Counted from the stretch's first letter, positions 45,328-55,129 are shown. The stretch is 64,000 bases of DNA from Mesotoga infera (GCF_900157305.1 NZ_LS974202.1:558001-622000), one strand, 5' to 3'. Notes: generated from the sequence alone by a model not told the origin. Numbers and translations are program-made.

Positions 45328-46602
45328 TCATTCACCGGATATATTGAAGCCTTCTATCATCATAGATTTTGGCCCCAGGTAATCGCTTTCCAGTTCGACT
45401 TCGCGCGATAGATAAAGAGATTTGATGTCTCTCAGATTGCCCGTGATCGACCCGCCGGTCACCGGTATTCTTTTTGTCCCATCGAAATACCAGCCCAGTC
45501 TTATCTCTCCCCCGAAATCGCCGGTCGTCTCGTCCACTTCGACGGCGGAAAAATTGGGAACTTCCAGGTGCGGGCTGGATCTCATCTCTTCGATACCCAT
45601 ACTGCCAGGGAGCAGAGAAAAGTTCATTGCCGATCCGGTGGTTTCGACACCGAGGTAGCTGGAGTACCTCAAGTTGCCCCAGTACCCCTTGAGCAGACCG
45701 TTCTTGACTATATCTCTTCTCATCAATTTGAAACCATCCTCGTCGAAGGGGGCTGAAAAGTAAGATCCTTCCAGGTCTGGAACGAGGCTCAAGTTTATTC
45801 TGTCGCCTGTCTCGTCTCCCTGCACCGACTCTCCGGGCTCAACCTGCGAGATCCTATCGTACTTCATCCTGGCGCTCGACTGGTTGAGATAGTACCGCGC
45901 GACTTCTTTGGTCGGGTCGCCGGTGAGTATTACCGGTATCGCCTTAAGGGAGGGAGTCGATACGGCCTGAGATCTATCGATCGCCTTTCCCAGGAGATCG
46001 GTGATTCTTTCCTCTATTGTTCTCTTTTCTGGAAGCGATAGCAACAACTGGTCGTACAGCTCAACCTCTTCCTTCCCGGAGGCATTCACGATCGTCTCGA
46101 TATACGTTCTGTATCGGGTGTAGGATACATCGACACCTTCGGAGTTGATTGTCCTGTGGCCGTTCCTGGTTACGAACAGTTCCATCGAGTTGAGCCAGGC
46201 CCTCTCGCGGTTATCGGCCCTGAAAATCGCCCCTATCGCGTCCGATGAGAGTTCCTGAAGGTCGTGATCAGGCGGTTCCAGTCGTTCCACCATAGAAGAA
46301 ACTAACGGATACCAAGGATTCTTCACGAAACCGGCCGCAAAGGCAGTCTCGTCTATCGCGACCTGCAATTCGTCATCCGACATCGTGGGCGATAATCTGG
46401 TGCTGGAACTGCCCCTGTACTTCTTTCCAGATTCGTAGAAATCTCTGTAAACGGTGAGGTCGAAATGCCTCACTTTCTTCGCCCGACTCAGATCCAGTTC
46501 TCTCTTGACGAAGAAATATTCCTGACCTTCGATGAATTTCTCCTCTATTTTCCAGCCGTTTATATCGGCTTTCTGAAGACGTGAGATTATCTTTTCAAGC
46601 AT
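45328..46602 (-). CDS. TldE/PmbA-like subunit of a TldD/TldE metalloprotease
   Basis: Start ATG 46602, sharing one base with the tldD stop (TAATG); 424 residues. It has the TldD/PmbA fold pattern (SRLSPTMSDDELQVAIDET region; GVETTGSAMNFSLLPG; TGDFGGEIRLGWYFDGTKRIPVTGGSITGN) and lacks the HExxxH, as TldE subunits do. It pairs with TldD as a cytoplasmic heterodimeric protease that degrades unfolded or ribosomal peptides and matures some peptide natural products. No such precursor is seen nearby. Confidence 0.88.
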   Translation of the reverse strand: MLEKIISRLQKADINGWKIEEKFIEGQEYFFVKRELDLSRAKKVRHFDLTVYRDFYESGKKYRGSSSTRLSPTMSDDELQVAIDETAFAAGFVKNPWYPLVSSMVERLEPPDHDLQELSSDAIGAIFRADNRERAWLNSMELFVTRNGHRTINSEGVDVSYTRYRTYIETIVNASGKEEVELYDQLLLSLPEKRTIEERITDLLGKAIDRSQAVSTPSLKAIPVILTGDPTKEVARYYLNQSSARMKYDRISQVEPGESVQGDETGDRINLSLVPDLEGSYFSAPFDEDGFKLMRRDIVKNGLLKGYWGNLRYSSYLGVETTGSAMNFSLLPGSMGIEEMRSSPHLEVPNFSAVEVDETTGDFGGEIRLGWYFDGTKRIPVTGGSITGNLRDIKSLYLSREVELESDYLGPKSMMIEGFNISGE

Positions 46603-48032
46603 TATCCCAACCTCGCTTTGGCTTTTATGTAAGGTCCTCCGGAGGAAACCTTTGCGAATTCTTTGTGGCCTTTGCCGCAGGCACCGGTTCCGGAGAGCTC
46701 GATTTCTCCGGAGACCATGGAAATCGATTTCAACAGGGTGGGAACATAACCGGTCATCATCACGGGAGATACGACCTTTCCGGTTAATTTCCCATCCTTT
46801 ATCTCTCTGCCGTAGGCGATCACACACTGGATTCCCCAATTTTTCGGATCTTCCATACCGCTGTAATAATTCTCCAGGAGATATCCATACTCGATAGAAG
46901 AGATCATCTCTTCCAGAGAGTCGGACCCGGGGGCAAAGTAAGTGTTCGTCATTCTGGCGTACGCTTTGCGTTCGAAAGACTCCCTTTTTCCATTTCCGGT
47001 GGGTTCGGTGCCCAGAACCGTCGCCGATATGATATCGGATATGCCTCGCTTCAAAATACCCCTGTCGATGATCACTGTGTCGTGGGCCAAAGTCCCTTCA
47101 TCGTCGAAAACATACGATGAGACTTCCCTTGCAGAAGCGGCACCATCGTGCATTGTGACAAGCTCTGAGGCAACTTCTCTGTCTATGTACTCCACGGCTT
47201 TCGCCCTTCCCTTTAAGAACATATCCATTTCCACGCCGTGACCGAAGGCTTCGTGAGCTATAAGTCCCGCCACATCAGGAGAACAGATAACATCGTAAAC
47301 ACCGGGCTCGATTCGCCCGGCCGATAGCAACATGCGCGCGTTTTCAACGACTTTGTCGATCTTGCTTTCCATTTCGTCGAGTATTTCCAGTCCTTTGAGA
47401 CCCGAAAAGCCCTCGATACCGTATTTGGTGTTTCCGTCGCGCCTGGCCAGCACGTAAAGATACCCCTGAGACCACATGTACGATTGATAAAGGTCTTTCT
47501 TGGCCGATACGAAGAGCTTGCTGACCCTCACGTTCTCCATAAGCGTCATCACGTTAACTATCTCTTCGGAAATCGCATGGGCTCTGTCCCTTATGGAGGC
47601 AAGTTTCTGGATTATCTCGCCCGGACTCATCTTACCGGGCAGTATCGCCACCTCGCCTTCGAAATCGATCTCGCTTTTCTCTTCCTCAGGCGGTGTCAGA
47701 GAAGTGTAAGAGAGCGAAAGCTCCTTCACGCTCTTCGAAGCGCTTCCCGTTCTTTTCCTTACGTATTCGGCGATTTCCTCGAGGGAGTCTTCATCTACTT
47801 CGTTGAATGAATACTCGAAGTATGTCTGCCCGTCATGCACCCTGATCACGAATCCCCTTTCCGACCAGTCGCTTCCCTTCACGGTGATTCCGGTTGTAGT
47901 GACCTTGTAGGCTTTGCCCGCCACATCGGTTCCGAGGATGGAGACATATGGATACGTCTCTCCTAGAAGCTCTACCAGCTTCTTCAAAGCGGGCTTTTTA
48001 TCGAGTAAAAACCGAGATTTTCCAACTTTCAT
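46602..48032 (-). CDS. tldD: TldD-like metalloprotease, catalytic subunit
   Basis: 476 residues. The zinc motif HEAFGHGVEMD (HExxxH) and a late Cys (GTGACGKGHKEF) are in place. Partner TldE follows with a 1-bp overlap. A TATAAT on the minus strand (48085-48080) lies about 50 nt before the ATG; GGAGG is 7 nt upstream. Confidence 0.92.
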   Translation of the reverse strand: MKVGKSRFLLDKKPALKKLVELLGETYPYVSILGTDVAGKAYKVTTTGITVKGSDWSERGFVIRVHDGQTYFEYSFNEVDEDSLEEIAEYVRKRTGSASKSVKELSLSYTSLTPPEEEKSEIDFEGEVAILPGKMSPGEIIQKLASIRDRAHAISEEIVNVMTLMENVRVSKLFVSAKKDLYQSYMWSQGYLYVLARRDGNTKYGIEGFSGLKGLEILDEMESKIDKVVENARMLLSAGRIEPGVYDVICSPDVAGLIAHEAFGHGVEMDMFLKGRAKAVEYIDREVASELVTMHDGAASAREVSSYVFDDEGTLAHDTVIIDRGILKRGISDIISATVLGTEPTGNGKRESFERKAYARMTNTYFAPGSDSLEEMISSIEYGYLLENYYSGMEDPKNWGIQCVIAYGREIKDGKLTGKVVSPVMMTGYVPTLLKSISMVSGEIELSGTGACGKGHKEFAKVSSGGPYIKAKARLG

Positions 48033-48192
48033 TGTCTACCTCCTGATTTTCCGTTGTAACTTGCCCTGTTCTGAAGACCATTATACTATAGTTAATCAAT
48101 AAATGAAATAACTGAAAATACCACTTGATATTATTTACTATATGGCTCATAATATAGAAAGTAATTGAAGTTAAACTAAAATAGCGTTTTTC

Positions 48193-48232
48193 TGGTTGAC
48201 CGGGGATTAACATCCCCGGAGAAATTCAACCA
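48193..48232 (+). promoter_or_regulatory. Two-tier hairpin in the natA leader
   Basis: Inner stem CCGGGGAT (48200-48207) / ATCCCCGG (48212-48219) with the loop TAAC, and outer stem TGGTTGA (48193-48199) / TCAACCA (48226-48232) with a one-sided internal loop. It ends 2 nt before the AAGGAGG of natA. It could be an operator palindrome or an RNA element that masks the ribosome site; it is not a known riboswitch that I recognise. Confidence 0.6.
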
Positions 48233-48246
48233 CAAGGAGGTACAGG

Positions 48247-48996
48247 ATGGTCGAGATCAGTTCAATAGAGAAGACCTTCGAAAGCAGAAAGAAAAAGGTG
48301 AAAGCCGTCGATGGAGTGAGCTTCAAGGCGCAACCGGGCAGAATATACGGGTTGCTCGGTCCCAACGGGGCGGGCAAGACGACTACTTTGCGTATCATCG
48401 CCACTCTTTTGAAACCGGATTCGGGTAAAGCGCAGGTGATGGGGTTCGATTCGGTCAAAGATGCGACCCAGGTACGCAAGAGGATCGGTTTCCTTACCAG
48501 CGACATGAAACTTTCCGGCAACTTGACCCCCAGAGAGTTGCTCCAGTTCTTCGGAGAACTCAACCATATGCAGAACGGCGATATAAAGAAGGCTATCAGG
48601 GAAATGGCCGAATATCTGGACATGGGGGAATTTCTGGACAAACAGGTCGGAAAGCTCTCAAGCGGTATGAAACAAAAGGCAGCGATGGCCGTGAGCCTTA
48701 TTCACAACCCCGAAGTAATAATCTTCGACGAACCTACGAACGGTCTGGACATACTGACCGCGAGAACTGTAACGGAGTTCTTGAAGGATTATCGCAGGCA
48801 GGGGAAGACGATAATAATATCGACTCATATAATGGCTGTCGCCGAAAAACTATGTGACAACGTCGGTATAATATTCAAAGGCCGCCTGGTCGAAAACGAT
48901 TCGCTCGAGGGCCTGTACGGGAAGTTCAACGAGGACAACCTTGAAGACCTCTTCTTCAAAGTGGCCGAAAGAGAGGGGATAATGGAAAATGCTTAG
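48247..48996 (+). CDS. ABC exporter ATPase, NatA-like
   Basis: 249 residues: GLLGPNGAGKTTT at 36-46, signature KLSSGMKQKAAMAVSL, Walker B VIIFDEPTNGLD and TIIISTH. It resembles the ATPase of NatAB (Na+ efflux) and related ABC-2 exporters. It overlaps the permease gene by 8 bp. Substrate not proven. Confidence 0.9.
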   Translation: MVEISSIEKTFESRKKKVKAVDGVSFKAQPGRIYGLLGPNGAGKTTTLRIIATLLKPDSGKAQVMGFDSVKDATQVRKRIGFLTSDMKLSGNLTPRELLQFFGELNHMQNGDIKKAIREMAEYLDMGEFLDKQVGKLSSGMKQKAAMAVSLIHNPEVIIFDEPTNGLDILTARTVTEFLKDYRRQGKTIIISTHIMAVAEKLCDNVGIIFKGRLVENDSLEGLYGKFNEDNLEDLFFKVAEREGIMENA

Positions 48997-50176
48997 AGAC
49001 GTCCTCATCATCTTCAGGAAAGAACTGAAAAACGTTTTCAAAGATGGAAGGACCATATTCGCGGTCCTCATACTTCCCATGCTGATCATGCCGATTATTT
49101 TCTTGGTGATCAACACCGTCAGCACCTCGCAGGCCAAATCCTTCGAAGAGACCGTGTACGAGGTGAATCTGGTGAATCTTCCCGATGAACGCTTCGAAGG
49201 GATACTCGCCGGTCTGATTAAGTACAGGGCCGTTCAGAACACAGACAAAGAGGCGGTTTTATCCAGAGACAATTATTTGATCGTGGAGTTCCCTGCCGAC
49301 AGCGATCAGAGAATCGCGAGGGGCGAAGGTCTAGACGCGAAGGTTTACTTCAATTCGACTTCGAGAGGCTCTTCCTACGGCGCCCAGATGATTAGAAACG
49401 CCCTCTCGAATTACTCGAGTCTCTTGCTCGCCGACAGGCTGGCACAGCACGGTTTGTCGCTGGCCGATCTCAATATGGTCAGCGTTCAGCAGGAGGATGT
49501 CGCCCCCGAAGAGTCACGCGGAACGGAGTTTCTCGCGGTTTTGATACCGTACTTTCTGCTGATATATATATTCTCCGGAGCAATGAACATAGGCCTTGAT
49601 ACCACCGCAGGCGAGAAGGAAAGGGGCAGCATGCCGGTCCTGCTCGTGAATCAGGTCTCCAGGACTTCGATAGCGATGGGCAAAATCCTCTATGTGATGA
49701 TGATCGCGGTGCTCAACAGTGTCTTCACCTTCATTGGCCTGATGATCGCTTTCAGACTGGGAGGACCGGCCTTCGGCGCCGGAGAGATGAACTTCTCGTC
49801 TCTTTCTCCTTCCACTCTGGCCGGACTTTTCGTAACACTTCTCACTATGGCAGGGCTGGCAGCTTCGATCATCGTGCTCCTCGGTTCGCTGGCCAGAAAC
49901 ATAAAGGAGGGCGGCGGCTACATACTTCCGATCTACATTTTCGCCGTAGTCCTGGGCGTTGCCACCATGCAAATGGAATCGCCGGACAACCCGCTCCTGT
50001 ACATCATCCCGCTAATAAACTCGATATTCGTCATGAAGGACATAATAACCTTGCAGTTCGTGAGCTGGCGCTTTTTGCTTATGCTCTTGAGCAACCTGAC
50101 ATATGTTTCGGTCCTGATATTCGCGCTGGCAAAGGTGTTCAACAGCGAGAAGATAATGGATTCCTCCGGGTCGTAA
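48989..50176 (+). CDS. ABC-2 exporter permease, NatB-like
   Basis: 395 residues: first helix after a short N-terminus (FAVLILPMLIMPIIFLVIN), a large extracytoplasmic loop (about 40-180), then about five helices, with the ABC-2 motif (LDTTAGEKERGSMPVLLVNQVSRTS region, characteristic of NatB/CPBP-less exporters). It forms the exporter with the preceding ATPase. Na+ efflux is the best guess by family. Confidence 0.88.
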   Translation: MLRDVLIIFRKELKNVFKDGRTIFAVLILPMLIMPIIFLVINTVSTSQAKSFEETVYEVNLVNLPDERFEGILAGLIKYRAVQNTDKEAVLSRDNYLIVEFPADSDQRIARGEGLDAKVYFNSTSRGSSYGAQMIRNALSNYSSLLLADRLAQHGLSLADLNMVSVQQEDVAPEESRGTEFLAVLIPYFLLIYIFSGAMNIGLDTTAGEKERGSMPVLLVNQVSRTSIAMGKILYVMMIAVLNSVFTFIGLMIAFRLGGPAFGAGEMNFSSLSPSTLAGLFVTLLTMAGLAASIIVLLGSLARNIKEGGGYILPIYIFAVVLGVATMQMESPDNPLLYIIPLINSIFVMKDIITLQFVSWRFLLMLLSNLTYVSVLIFALAKVFNSEKIMDSSGS

Positions 50177-50196
50177 AACCGGCCGGATCGATAAAC

Positions 50197-50224
50197 TCGA
50201 AGCGCCCGATCAGGGCGCTTCGAT
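50197..50224 (+). terminator. Terminator after natAB
   Basis: TCGAAGCGCCC (50197-50207) pairs with GGGCGCTTCGA (50213-50223), followed by TTACTTTT. It overlaps the last codons of the convergent PqaA-like gene. Confidence 0.75.
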
Positions 50225-51499
50225 TACTTTTACGGGCGTGGAGATCAGCAGCTCTTTGCCGTTGAAAGTGAAAACTCCCTCTATGTAGAAGGCGTTGAAT
50301 GAGACTTTATCGACAGTTATCTCCTCTTCTTTCCCTATAGTTTTATATTCGAAGAAGGCCTTTCGGAAATCCCTCACGGTCGAGAGAGAGTGAAAAAAAC
50401 GCAATTCCACGAGCCTCGAGTCTCTCTCATCGACATTAAAACGCACCTTCACGTTCGAGGCCGTCTCTTCGAGAAAGATCTCGATAGATGGTAATTCCAG
50501 CCCGGTATTTAAATGGGATATCATCCCCTGGATCGCCTGAGTGACCCTGTAAACTTCGGTGCCGTGACCGGCGTTGGGTGCGTACACCATGCCGGAGTAA
50601 CCGGGAAGGTCGTAGATATAAAGGTTGGCCGCATCCACGGGCCAGTATGGATCGTTGGTCCCCACAACGATGAGCTTGGGAAGGTCGAGCGAATCCCTGT
50701 AAGTGAAGGGATCCACCAGCTCCAGAAGTTCTCGTTTATTCGGATCGTCGAAGTCGTTGAGTATGCCACTATCCACATACTCCCTTATGGAACGGCTGAA
50801 ACTTCCCCAAAATTCAATCTGGTGACGCATCTGGTCGACGAGGTTGAGGTTGTCGTAGGCTATTGGAACGATACCCTCCACTCTCTCATCGATCGCCGCC
50901 GTGAGCCAGGTGGTCCACCCCCGTTTCGATCCTCCGCTCAGAACGAACCCCTCGACGCTGTCGCCGCTGCTCGTGGCGTAATCCTGGATTAGATTCATCG
51001 AAACTACCGTCGATTCGACCATCGGTACGAGCGCCGGCCACCGTGGATCACCGGTTCTGAGAAACTCCAGAAAAGTATGACTGATCAGCCAGTCCTCCCT
51101 CTTTCCTCCAAAGAGCGGCTGGTTGGGAACATCGAAGAGAACGGCCACGTACGCCCTGTTCTGGAGCGCCATTAGCCGGAATACCGCCAGCTCATCCTCG
51201 GAATAAGAGTAGTCGCCCGTTATGAAGATCAGAGCCACTCTCGACTGAACACTCGGGGGCCGGATGATAAGCAGGTGGTTCTGCCATTCGATGCCCTGCC
51301 AGGTGAAAGGAGTGAAAAGAAGGGTTTCTATCCTTATCAGTCCCGCCGACGGAGTATCCACGACCCGGGCTCCGGCTTCGGCCAGAGTTTCCGGAAGCGA
51401 TTCCTCGTACACTAGTTCACGTAGATTGACGGCGCACGAAAAAGTGGCGGGCAGAAGAAAGAGAAAGAGGAATAGATAACCGATTTTCGACCTAATCAC
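50210..51499 (-). CDS. PhoPQ-activated protein (PqaA)-type hydrolase, exported
   Basis: The start is GTG 51499 (GGAGG 9 nt upstream), giving a signal sequence IRSKIGYLFLFLFLLPATFSCA that may be a lipoprotein signal (FSC). 429 residues of the PhoPQ_related alpha/beta-hydrolase family: GFVLSGGSKRGWTTW with the presumed nucleophile Ser, LPKLIVVGTNDPYWPVDAA (Asp) and NAGHGTE (His). Biochemical role poorly known. It overlaps the WYL regulator gene by 8 bp, so is probably controlled by it. Confidence 0.85.
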   Translation of the reverse strand: MIRSKIGYLFLFLFLLPATFSCAVNLRELVYEESLPETLAEAGARVVDTPSAGLIRIETLLFTPFTWQGIEWQNHLLIIRPPSVQSRVALIFITGDYSYSEDELAVFRLMALQNRAYVAVLFDVPNQPLFGGKREDWLISHTFLEFLRTGDPRWPALVPMVESTVVSMNLIQDYATSSGDSVEGFVLSGGSKRGWTTWLTAAIDERVEGIVPIAYDNLNLVDQMRHQIEFWGSFSRSIREYVDSGILNDFDDPNKRELLELVDPFTYRDSLDLPKLIVVGTNDPYWPVDAANLYIYDLPGYSGMVYAPNAGHGTEVYRVTQAIQGMISHLNTGLELPSIEIFLEETASNVKVRFNVDERDSRLVELRFFHSLSTVRDFRKAFFEYKTIGKEEEITVDKVSFNAFYIEGVFTFNGKELLISTPVKVIEAP

Positions 51500-52172
51500 T
51501 ATCGACAACCTCCAGTAAAGTATTGGCGGCGTTGCGTATCCGATCAACCGCAGAGGCCTCTCCCTTGAGGCTTATGCCTCTGTTGTTCAAGATGAAATCG
51601 ATCAAGACTTCGAGATCGAAGAAGTAGTGAGTGAAAAGCTCGCCCGCCTTTTCGAAGACGGCTTTTTCGACCACGGCATCGACGGGTAGCTTCCTCTTCC
51701 AGAGCATAGGCTCTTTATTGTACTTTCTCCTGGATTTATGGATTTCTTTTATTTCGCTGATCTGAATGAAGAGAAACCCATCTTCCTCTCCCAAACCGGC
51801 GAATATCTCTTGCCTTTCGTCGGAACAGGCCGGATGAAAGTAAACGGCTCTACCGTTTTCCAGCAGGACTCTGAGGACCTTCTCCTCCTCTATCGCTTTC
51901 ATCAGAGTCTGCCGTATCTCGGTTCTGCTGGGGATTTCTATACCGAGTGAACCTGAGAATAGAGAGGGGATATCGTAAGGCTTAGTATATGAATAACCCG
52001 ATTTCTCTCTGGAGTAAGAGAGAGGAGCCCCGAGATTGGTCCTCAGGTACCTGATATCTCTCTTGGCCTGTCTGGTAGATATACTGAACTTTTTCGCAAA
52101 ATCATCGAGCGAAGGCAACCCATCTTTCGAAAGATTGCTGTGAAGCCATAGAAGACGTACTTCACGGGACAT
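51492..52172 (-). CDS. HTH-WYL transcriptional regulator
   Basis: Start ATG 52172 (GGAGG upstream). 226 residues: N-terminal helix-turn-helix of the HTH_11/DeoR-like kind (LPSLDDFAKKFSISTRQAKRDIRYLRTNL), then a WYL-type ligand domain (VLLENGRAVYFHPACSDERQEIFAGL; KEIHKSRRKYN). WYL domains bind nucleic acid or small ligands. It precedes the PqaA-type gene as a two-gene operon. Confidence 0.82.
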   Translation of the reverse strand: MSREVRLLWLHSNLSKDGLPSLDDFAKKFSISTRQAKRDIRYLRTNLGAPLSYSREKSGYSYTKPYDIPSLFSGSLGIEIPSRTEIRQTLMKAIEEEKVLRVLLENGRAVYFHPACSDERQEIFAGLGEEDGFLFIQISEIKEIHKSRRKYNKEPMLWKRKLPVDAVVEKAVFEKAGELFTHYFFDLEVLIDFILNNRGISLKGEASAVDRIRNAANTLLEVVDSD

Positions 52173-52308
52173 AAGAAACACCTCCTGTCCCCTCAGCACC
52201 GAAACACAAGTAGATCGTAAGCCTGAACAGATGCTAAAATATATCTATTCAATTATACAAAAAACGCCCTAACATGTCCACGATATTCATAGGTAAAAGG
52301 AGTGTCCG

Positions 52309-52962
52309 ATGATTAAAGGTATGATTTTCGACCTCTTTGGCACCTTAGTTAGTAATCACAGACTCTTCGGGCCCGTCTGCGAGAAGATGGCAAAAGATGG
52401 CTCCGCCGATCTTAAAGAGCTGGAAAACGAATTTGTCAGGCTATACAGAAAGTACTTCAAAGACTATCACAAGGCGGCCTTTCAGCCAGAGAAATTCTAT
52501 TACTATCTATTGATGGACGAGATGATTAAAAAATTCAACCTGAGCGGAGACATCGAATCTTACTGCAACTATATGTACTCTTCCTTCGGCAAGCTCCCGG
52601 CCTATCCCGATGCGAAGATCTTGAAGAAACTCTTCAAAGAATACACGATCGCCATAATAACCAACGCCGACACTTCCTTCGTGAACGAAGCAATAAGGAA
52701 CAACAGAATCCCCTACCACGTTCTGCTGACCTCGGAAATGGCGAGATCCTATAAGCCCTCCTGTGAGATATTCAATCGGGCGCTTCATTTGATGGGCCTT
52801 GAGAGAGACGACGTGATATTCGTCGGAGACAGCATCAGGGTGGATATGATGGGTGCGGCCGGAGCCGGTATAAAGGGAGTGCTGATAGATCGTTCGAGAT
52901 CTTATCCCGACTACGCTCCCAGGATCACAAGCCTTGAAGAACTTCAGCACATAGACCTTTGA
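52309..52962 (+). CDS. HAD-superfamily hydrolase
   Basis: 217 residues. Motif I is FDLFGTL (nucleophile Asp8; the usual second Asp is Phe, as in haloacid-dehalogenase/phosphatase-like subgroups), motif II IITNAD, Lys in SYKPSCEIF and motif IV VGDSIRVDMMGA. Probably a small-metabolite phosphatase. AAAGGAG 7 nt upstream of ATG; terminator behind. Confidence 0.88.
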   Translation: MIKGMIFDLFGTLVSNHRLFGPVCEKMAKDGSADLKELENEFVRLYRKYFKDYHKAAFQPEKFYYYLLMDEMIKKFNLSGDIESYCNYMYSSFGKLPAYPDAKILKKLFKEYTIAIITNADTSFVNEAIRNNRIPYHVLLTSEMARSYKPSCEIFNRALHLMGLERDDVIFVGDSIRVDMMGAAGAGIKGVLIDRSRSYPDYAPRITSLEELQHIDL

Positions 52963-53026
52963 GATCGCCTTTCGCCTCGAGTCGCATAAAGAAAATCATT
53001 CCTCCGGAGAGAATTCGGAACAATGA

Positions 53027-53056
53027 AGAAGAGAGCCGCGGCTCTCTTCTTTTTTA
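53027..53056 (+). terminator. Terminator after the HAD gene
   Basis: AAGAAGAGAGCC and GGCTCTCTTCTT form a long stem around a tight loop, then T-rich sequence (53050-53055). Confidence 0.8.
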
Positions 53057-53103
53057 TCCGACAAATCTCAAAACATACTACATAGCTGAACGGCTAGAGG
53101 TTT

Positions 53104-54422
53104 TCACTCGATCGTGAATGCCCATTGACTGCTTCCGGTGTATTGTGAGTTTGAATCTACAACTGCGATTGTTAGAACATAATTGCCCGCGTCTGAAGGT
53201 ATTATCGCTTTGAGGGCAGCCTCTTCATCGCTTAGAAGGCATGAAGCCGAGTAATTTTCCGAAGGTACGTCGGTGATGGTGAACTGGATATCAGTCTCGG
53301 GTATGGAAACGGGTTCTCCCTCGACAGTAATGACTCCCGCAAAGCTTATCGACGGCGATGTGCCGCTCGCTATCAAATTATTTTCGTTGATACGGAACAC
53401 CACGGCCGTTTTTCCCGATGTCGGAGCATAGTCGTTGACATTGCCGAAACTATGCTGGTTGGCGGTTATTATGAATTCCGGAGACGCGTTTGCGAGTGTT
53501 CCGAAGTCACTCTGCTGGTTGGGATAGCCGGGGGCATTTCTCTCCCAGGGGTTTCTGTTATCGGGACGGTTATCGATCGGCGGAATCGGCGGCATGCCTT
53601 CAGGTTGCTGTTGGGGAGCCTGTCTCATGTTCATGAGTGGATCCATCATCCCCGGCCTAGGCATCATTCCCGAAGCGTTACCGCTGTACGACTGCTGCGC
53701 TCCTCCGGAGTAGATTCCTCCTGCAAGATAAAGTCCGTCTCTCTCTTCGACTCCGGCGTTCGTTCCGCCGGAATATACATGATAAACCGTGTCAAGAAGC
53801 AGCTCCGGCGAACTGAAAGTGAGACTCTGGTAGATCTTGCCCGGTCCGAAAATCACGATCTCGTTTCCCTGTTGATCTGTGATGCGTATCAAAGTCCCGG
53901 CGCTTTTTACCGATGCGTAACTCAACTCCATGTACGGCTGCTCCGAAGAGGCGCTGGTTGCGTCGTTTCGACTGCCGAGGGCCACCACCGTGCCACCGTT
54001 GATCTTAATATCCATATCGGCATCGATTCCACCGTCACCGCTCCTGCCGTTGGCCAGTGAAACTAGAGTGCCTCCGTTGATAATCAGGTAACCGTTAGAA
54101 TCGATCCCGTCACCCTCGCTACCATTACCGGCGTCGATATATAGATAGCCGCCGTTGATGGTTATGACGCTTACACCATCTTCGTTGGCGTTGATTCTGT
54201 CGTCCTGCGAGTTGATTCTGATAGCGCCACCTTCGATCGTCAGGTGCATTTCGCTGCACAGTCCCTCGTTGTCGGCCTTGATGGAAAGCGTTCCGGTTCC
54301 CGACTCTTCTCCCCTGATAATTATCGATCTCTTACTTCACGCGACAGACCGGAACTACCGGCAAGAACAAGTGCTCCCGTAACAATCAGAGACAGTAAAA
54401 CAACCAGTGATCTTTTCCTCAA
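53104..54422 (-). pseudogene. Frameshifted carbohydrate-binding (Cthe_2159-like) exported protein
   Basis: TTG 54422 (GGAGG upstream) opens a perfect signal peptide (RKRSLVVLLSLIVTGALVLA), but that frame ends at TAA 54323-54321. The domain frame is open from about 54336 to 53104 and carries the beta-helical repeats of the Cthe_2159 family (TIEGGAIRINSQDD, TINGGYLYIDAG, IINGGTLVSL, KINGGTVVALGS), then a Pro/Gln-rich linker and a terminal beta domain. A one-base frame change between 54324 and 54336 separates them. The N-terminal part of the usual domain also seems missing, so it is likely a decayed gene; a sequencing error would explain only the frameshift. Confidence 0.75.
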
Positions 54423-54590
54423 ATAAATCGCCTTCCTCCGTTTTAAGTTCAGTTAGTTGAAACGAAGGAATTCTAGATCATCATTTTCGATGAAATATAG
54501 AGAGAATGTGTGACATTGTGGGAAAACTCGGCGTCGGAACGTAGGTTAGAGGTGTTCCCCATGGACGGCTTTTTCTAAGGAAAGACCGCG

Positions 54591-55117
54591 ATGCCGGATC
54601 AGGTCCGGCATAACGGGAGGGGAGAGCCTGCCCTGATGAGCCTGCCCTGAAATGTTCCTATTCAGGGTCATTCAGCAATGCTCATCCTCATGTCATCCCG
54701 TAATGATTCTATACTGTCATCCCGGACCCCGATCCGGGATCCCCTCCTTAGAACAAAGAGCAGATTCTGAGTCAAGCTCAGAATGACGGGAATGAGGAAA
54801 GACCGCGAAAATGGGGACTGACGGGCTCCTGACGTCTGTCCCGTTTTTCGTGAAGACCGGGATCCTGGCTGGGAGCACGCCAGGATGACGGGAGGGGAGA
54901 GCCTGCCCTGAAATGCTCCTATTCAGGGTCATCCCGTAATGCTCCTATACGGGATCTCGCTCTTGCTCTTTCAAAGGAGCGGAGATGCCGGATCAGGTCC
55001 GGCATGACGAAAAGGAGCAAAGACCGCGAAAAACCGCGTTTTTCGCGTTCTAGACCCTAGACCCGAAACCCGAGACCCGCTGCTCGTGTCTCGCCCTCTC
55101 TCCTCTTCTCGTTCCGG
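54591..55117. repeat. Palindromic-repeat cluster, left copy
   Basis: About 530 bp without a gene, built of short imperfect palindromes: ATGCCGGA...TCCGGCAT at 54591-54611 and 54985-55005, ATCCCGGA...TCCGGGAT at 54719-54740, ATTCTGAG...CTCAGAAT at 54764-54784, ATCCTGGC...GCCAGGAT at 54862-54886, ATCCCGTA...TACGGGAT at 54931-54955, and CCTGAA...TTCAGG at about 54657 and 54907. Most are followed by GAC(A/G). 54423-54590 shows nothing else. Confidence 0.9.
54928..55117. repeat. Left arm of 190-bp inverted repeat
   Basis: This segment is the reverse complement of 60323-60512 with only two mismatches by my base-by-base comparison. It ends 13 bp before the radical-SAM gene stop. Confidence 0.92.
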
Positions 55118-55129
55118 CTCTTTTCGATC

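Noticed and set aside
54591-55005. Evenly placed repeats as a CRISPR array
   Set aside because: Units differ in sequence and spacing, are themselves palindromes, and no cas genes are present.
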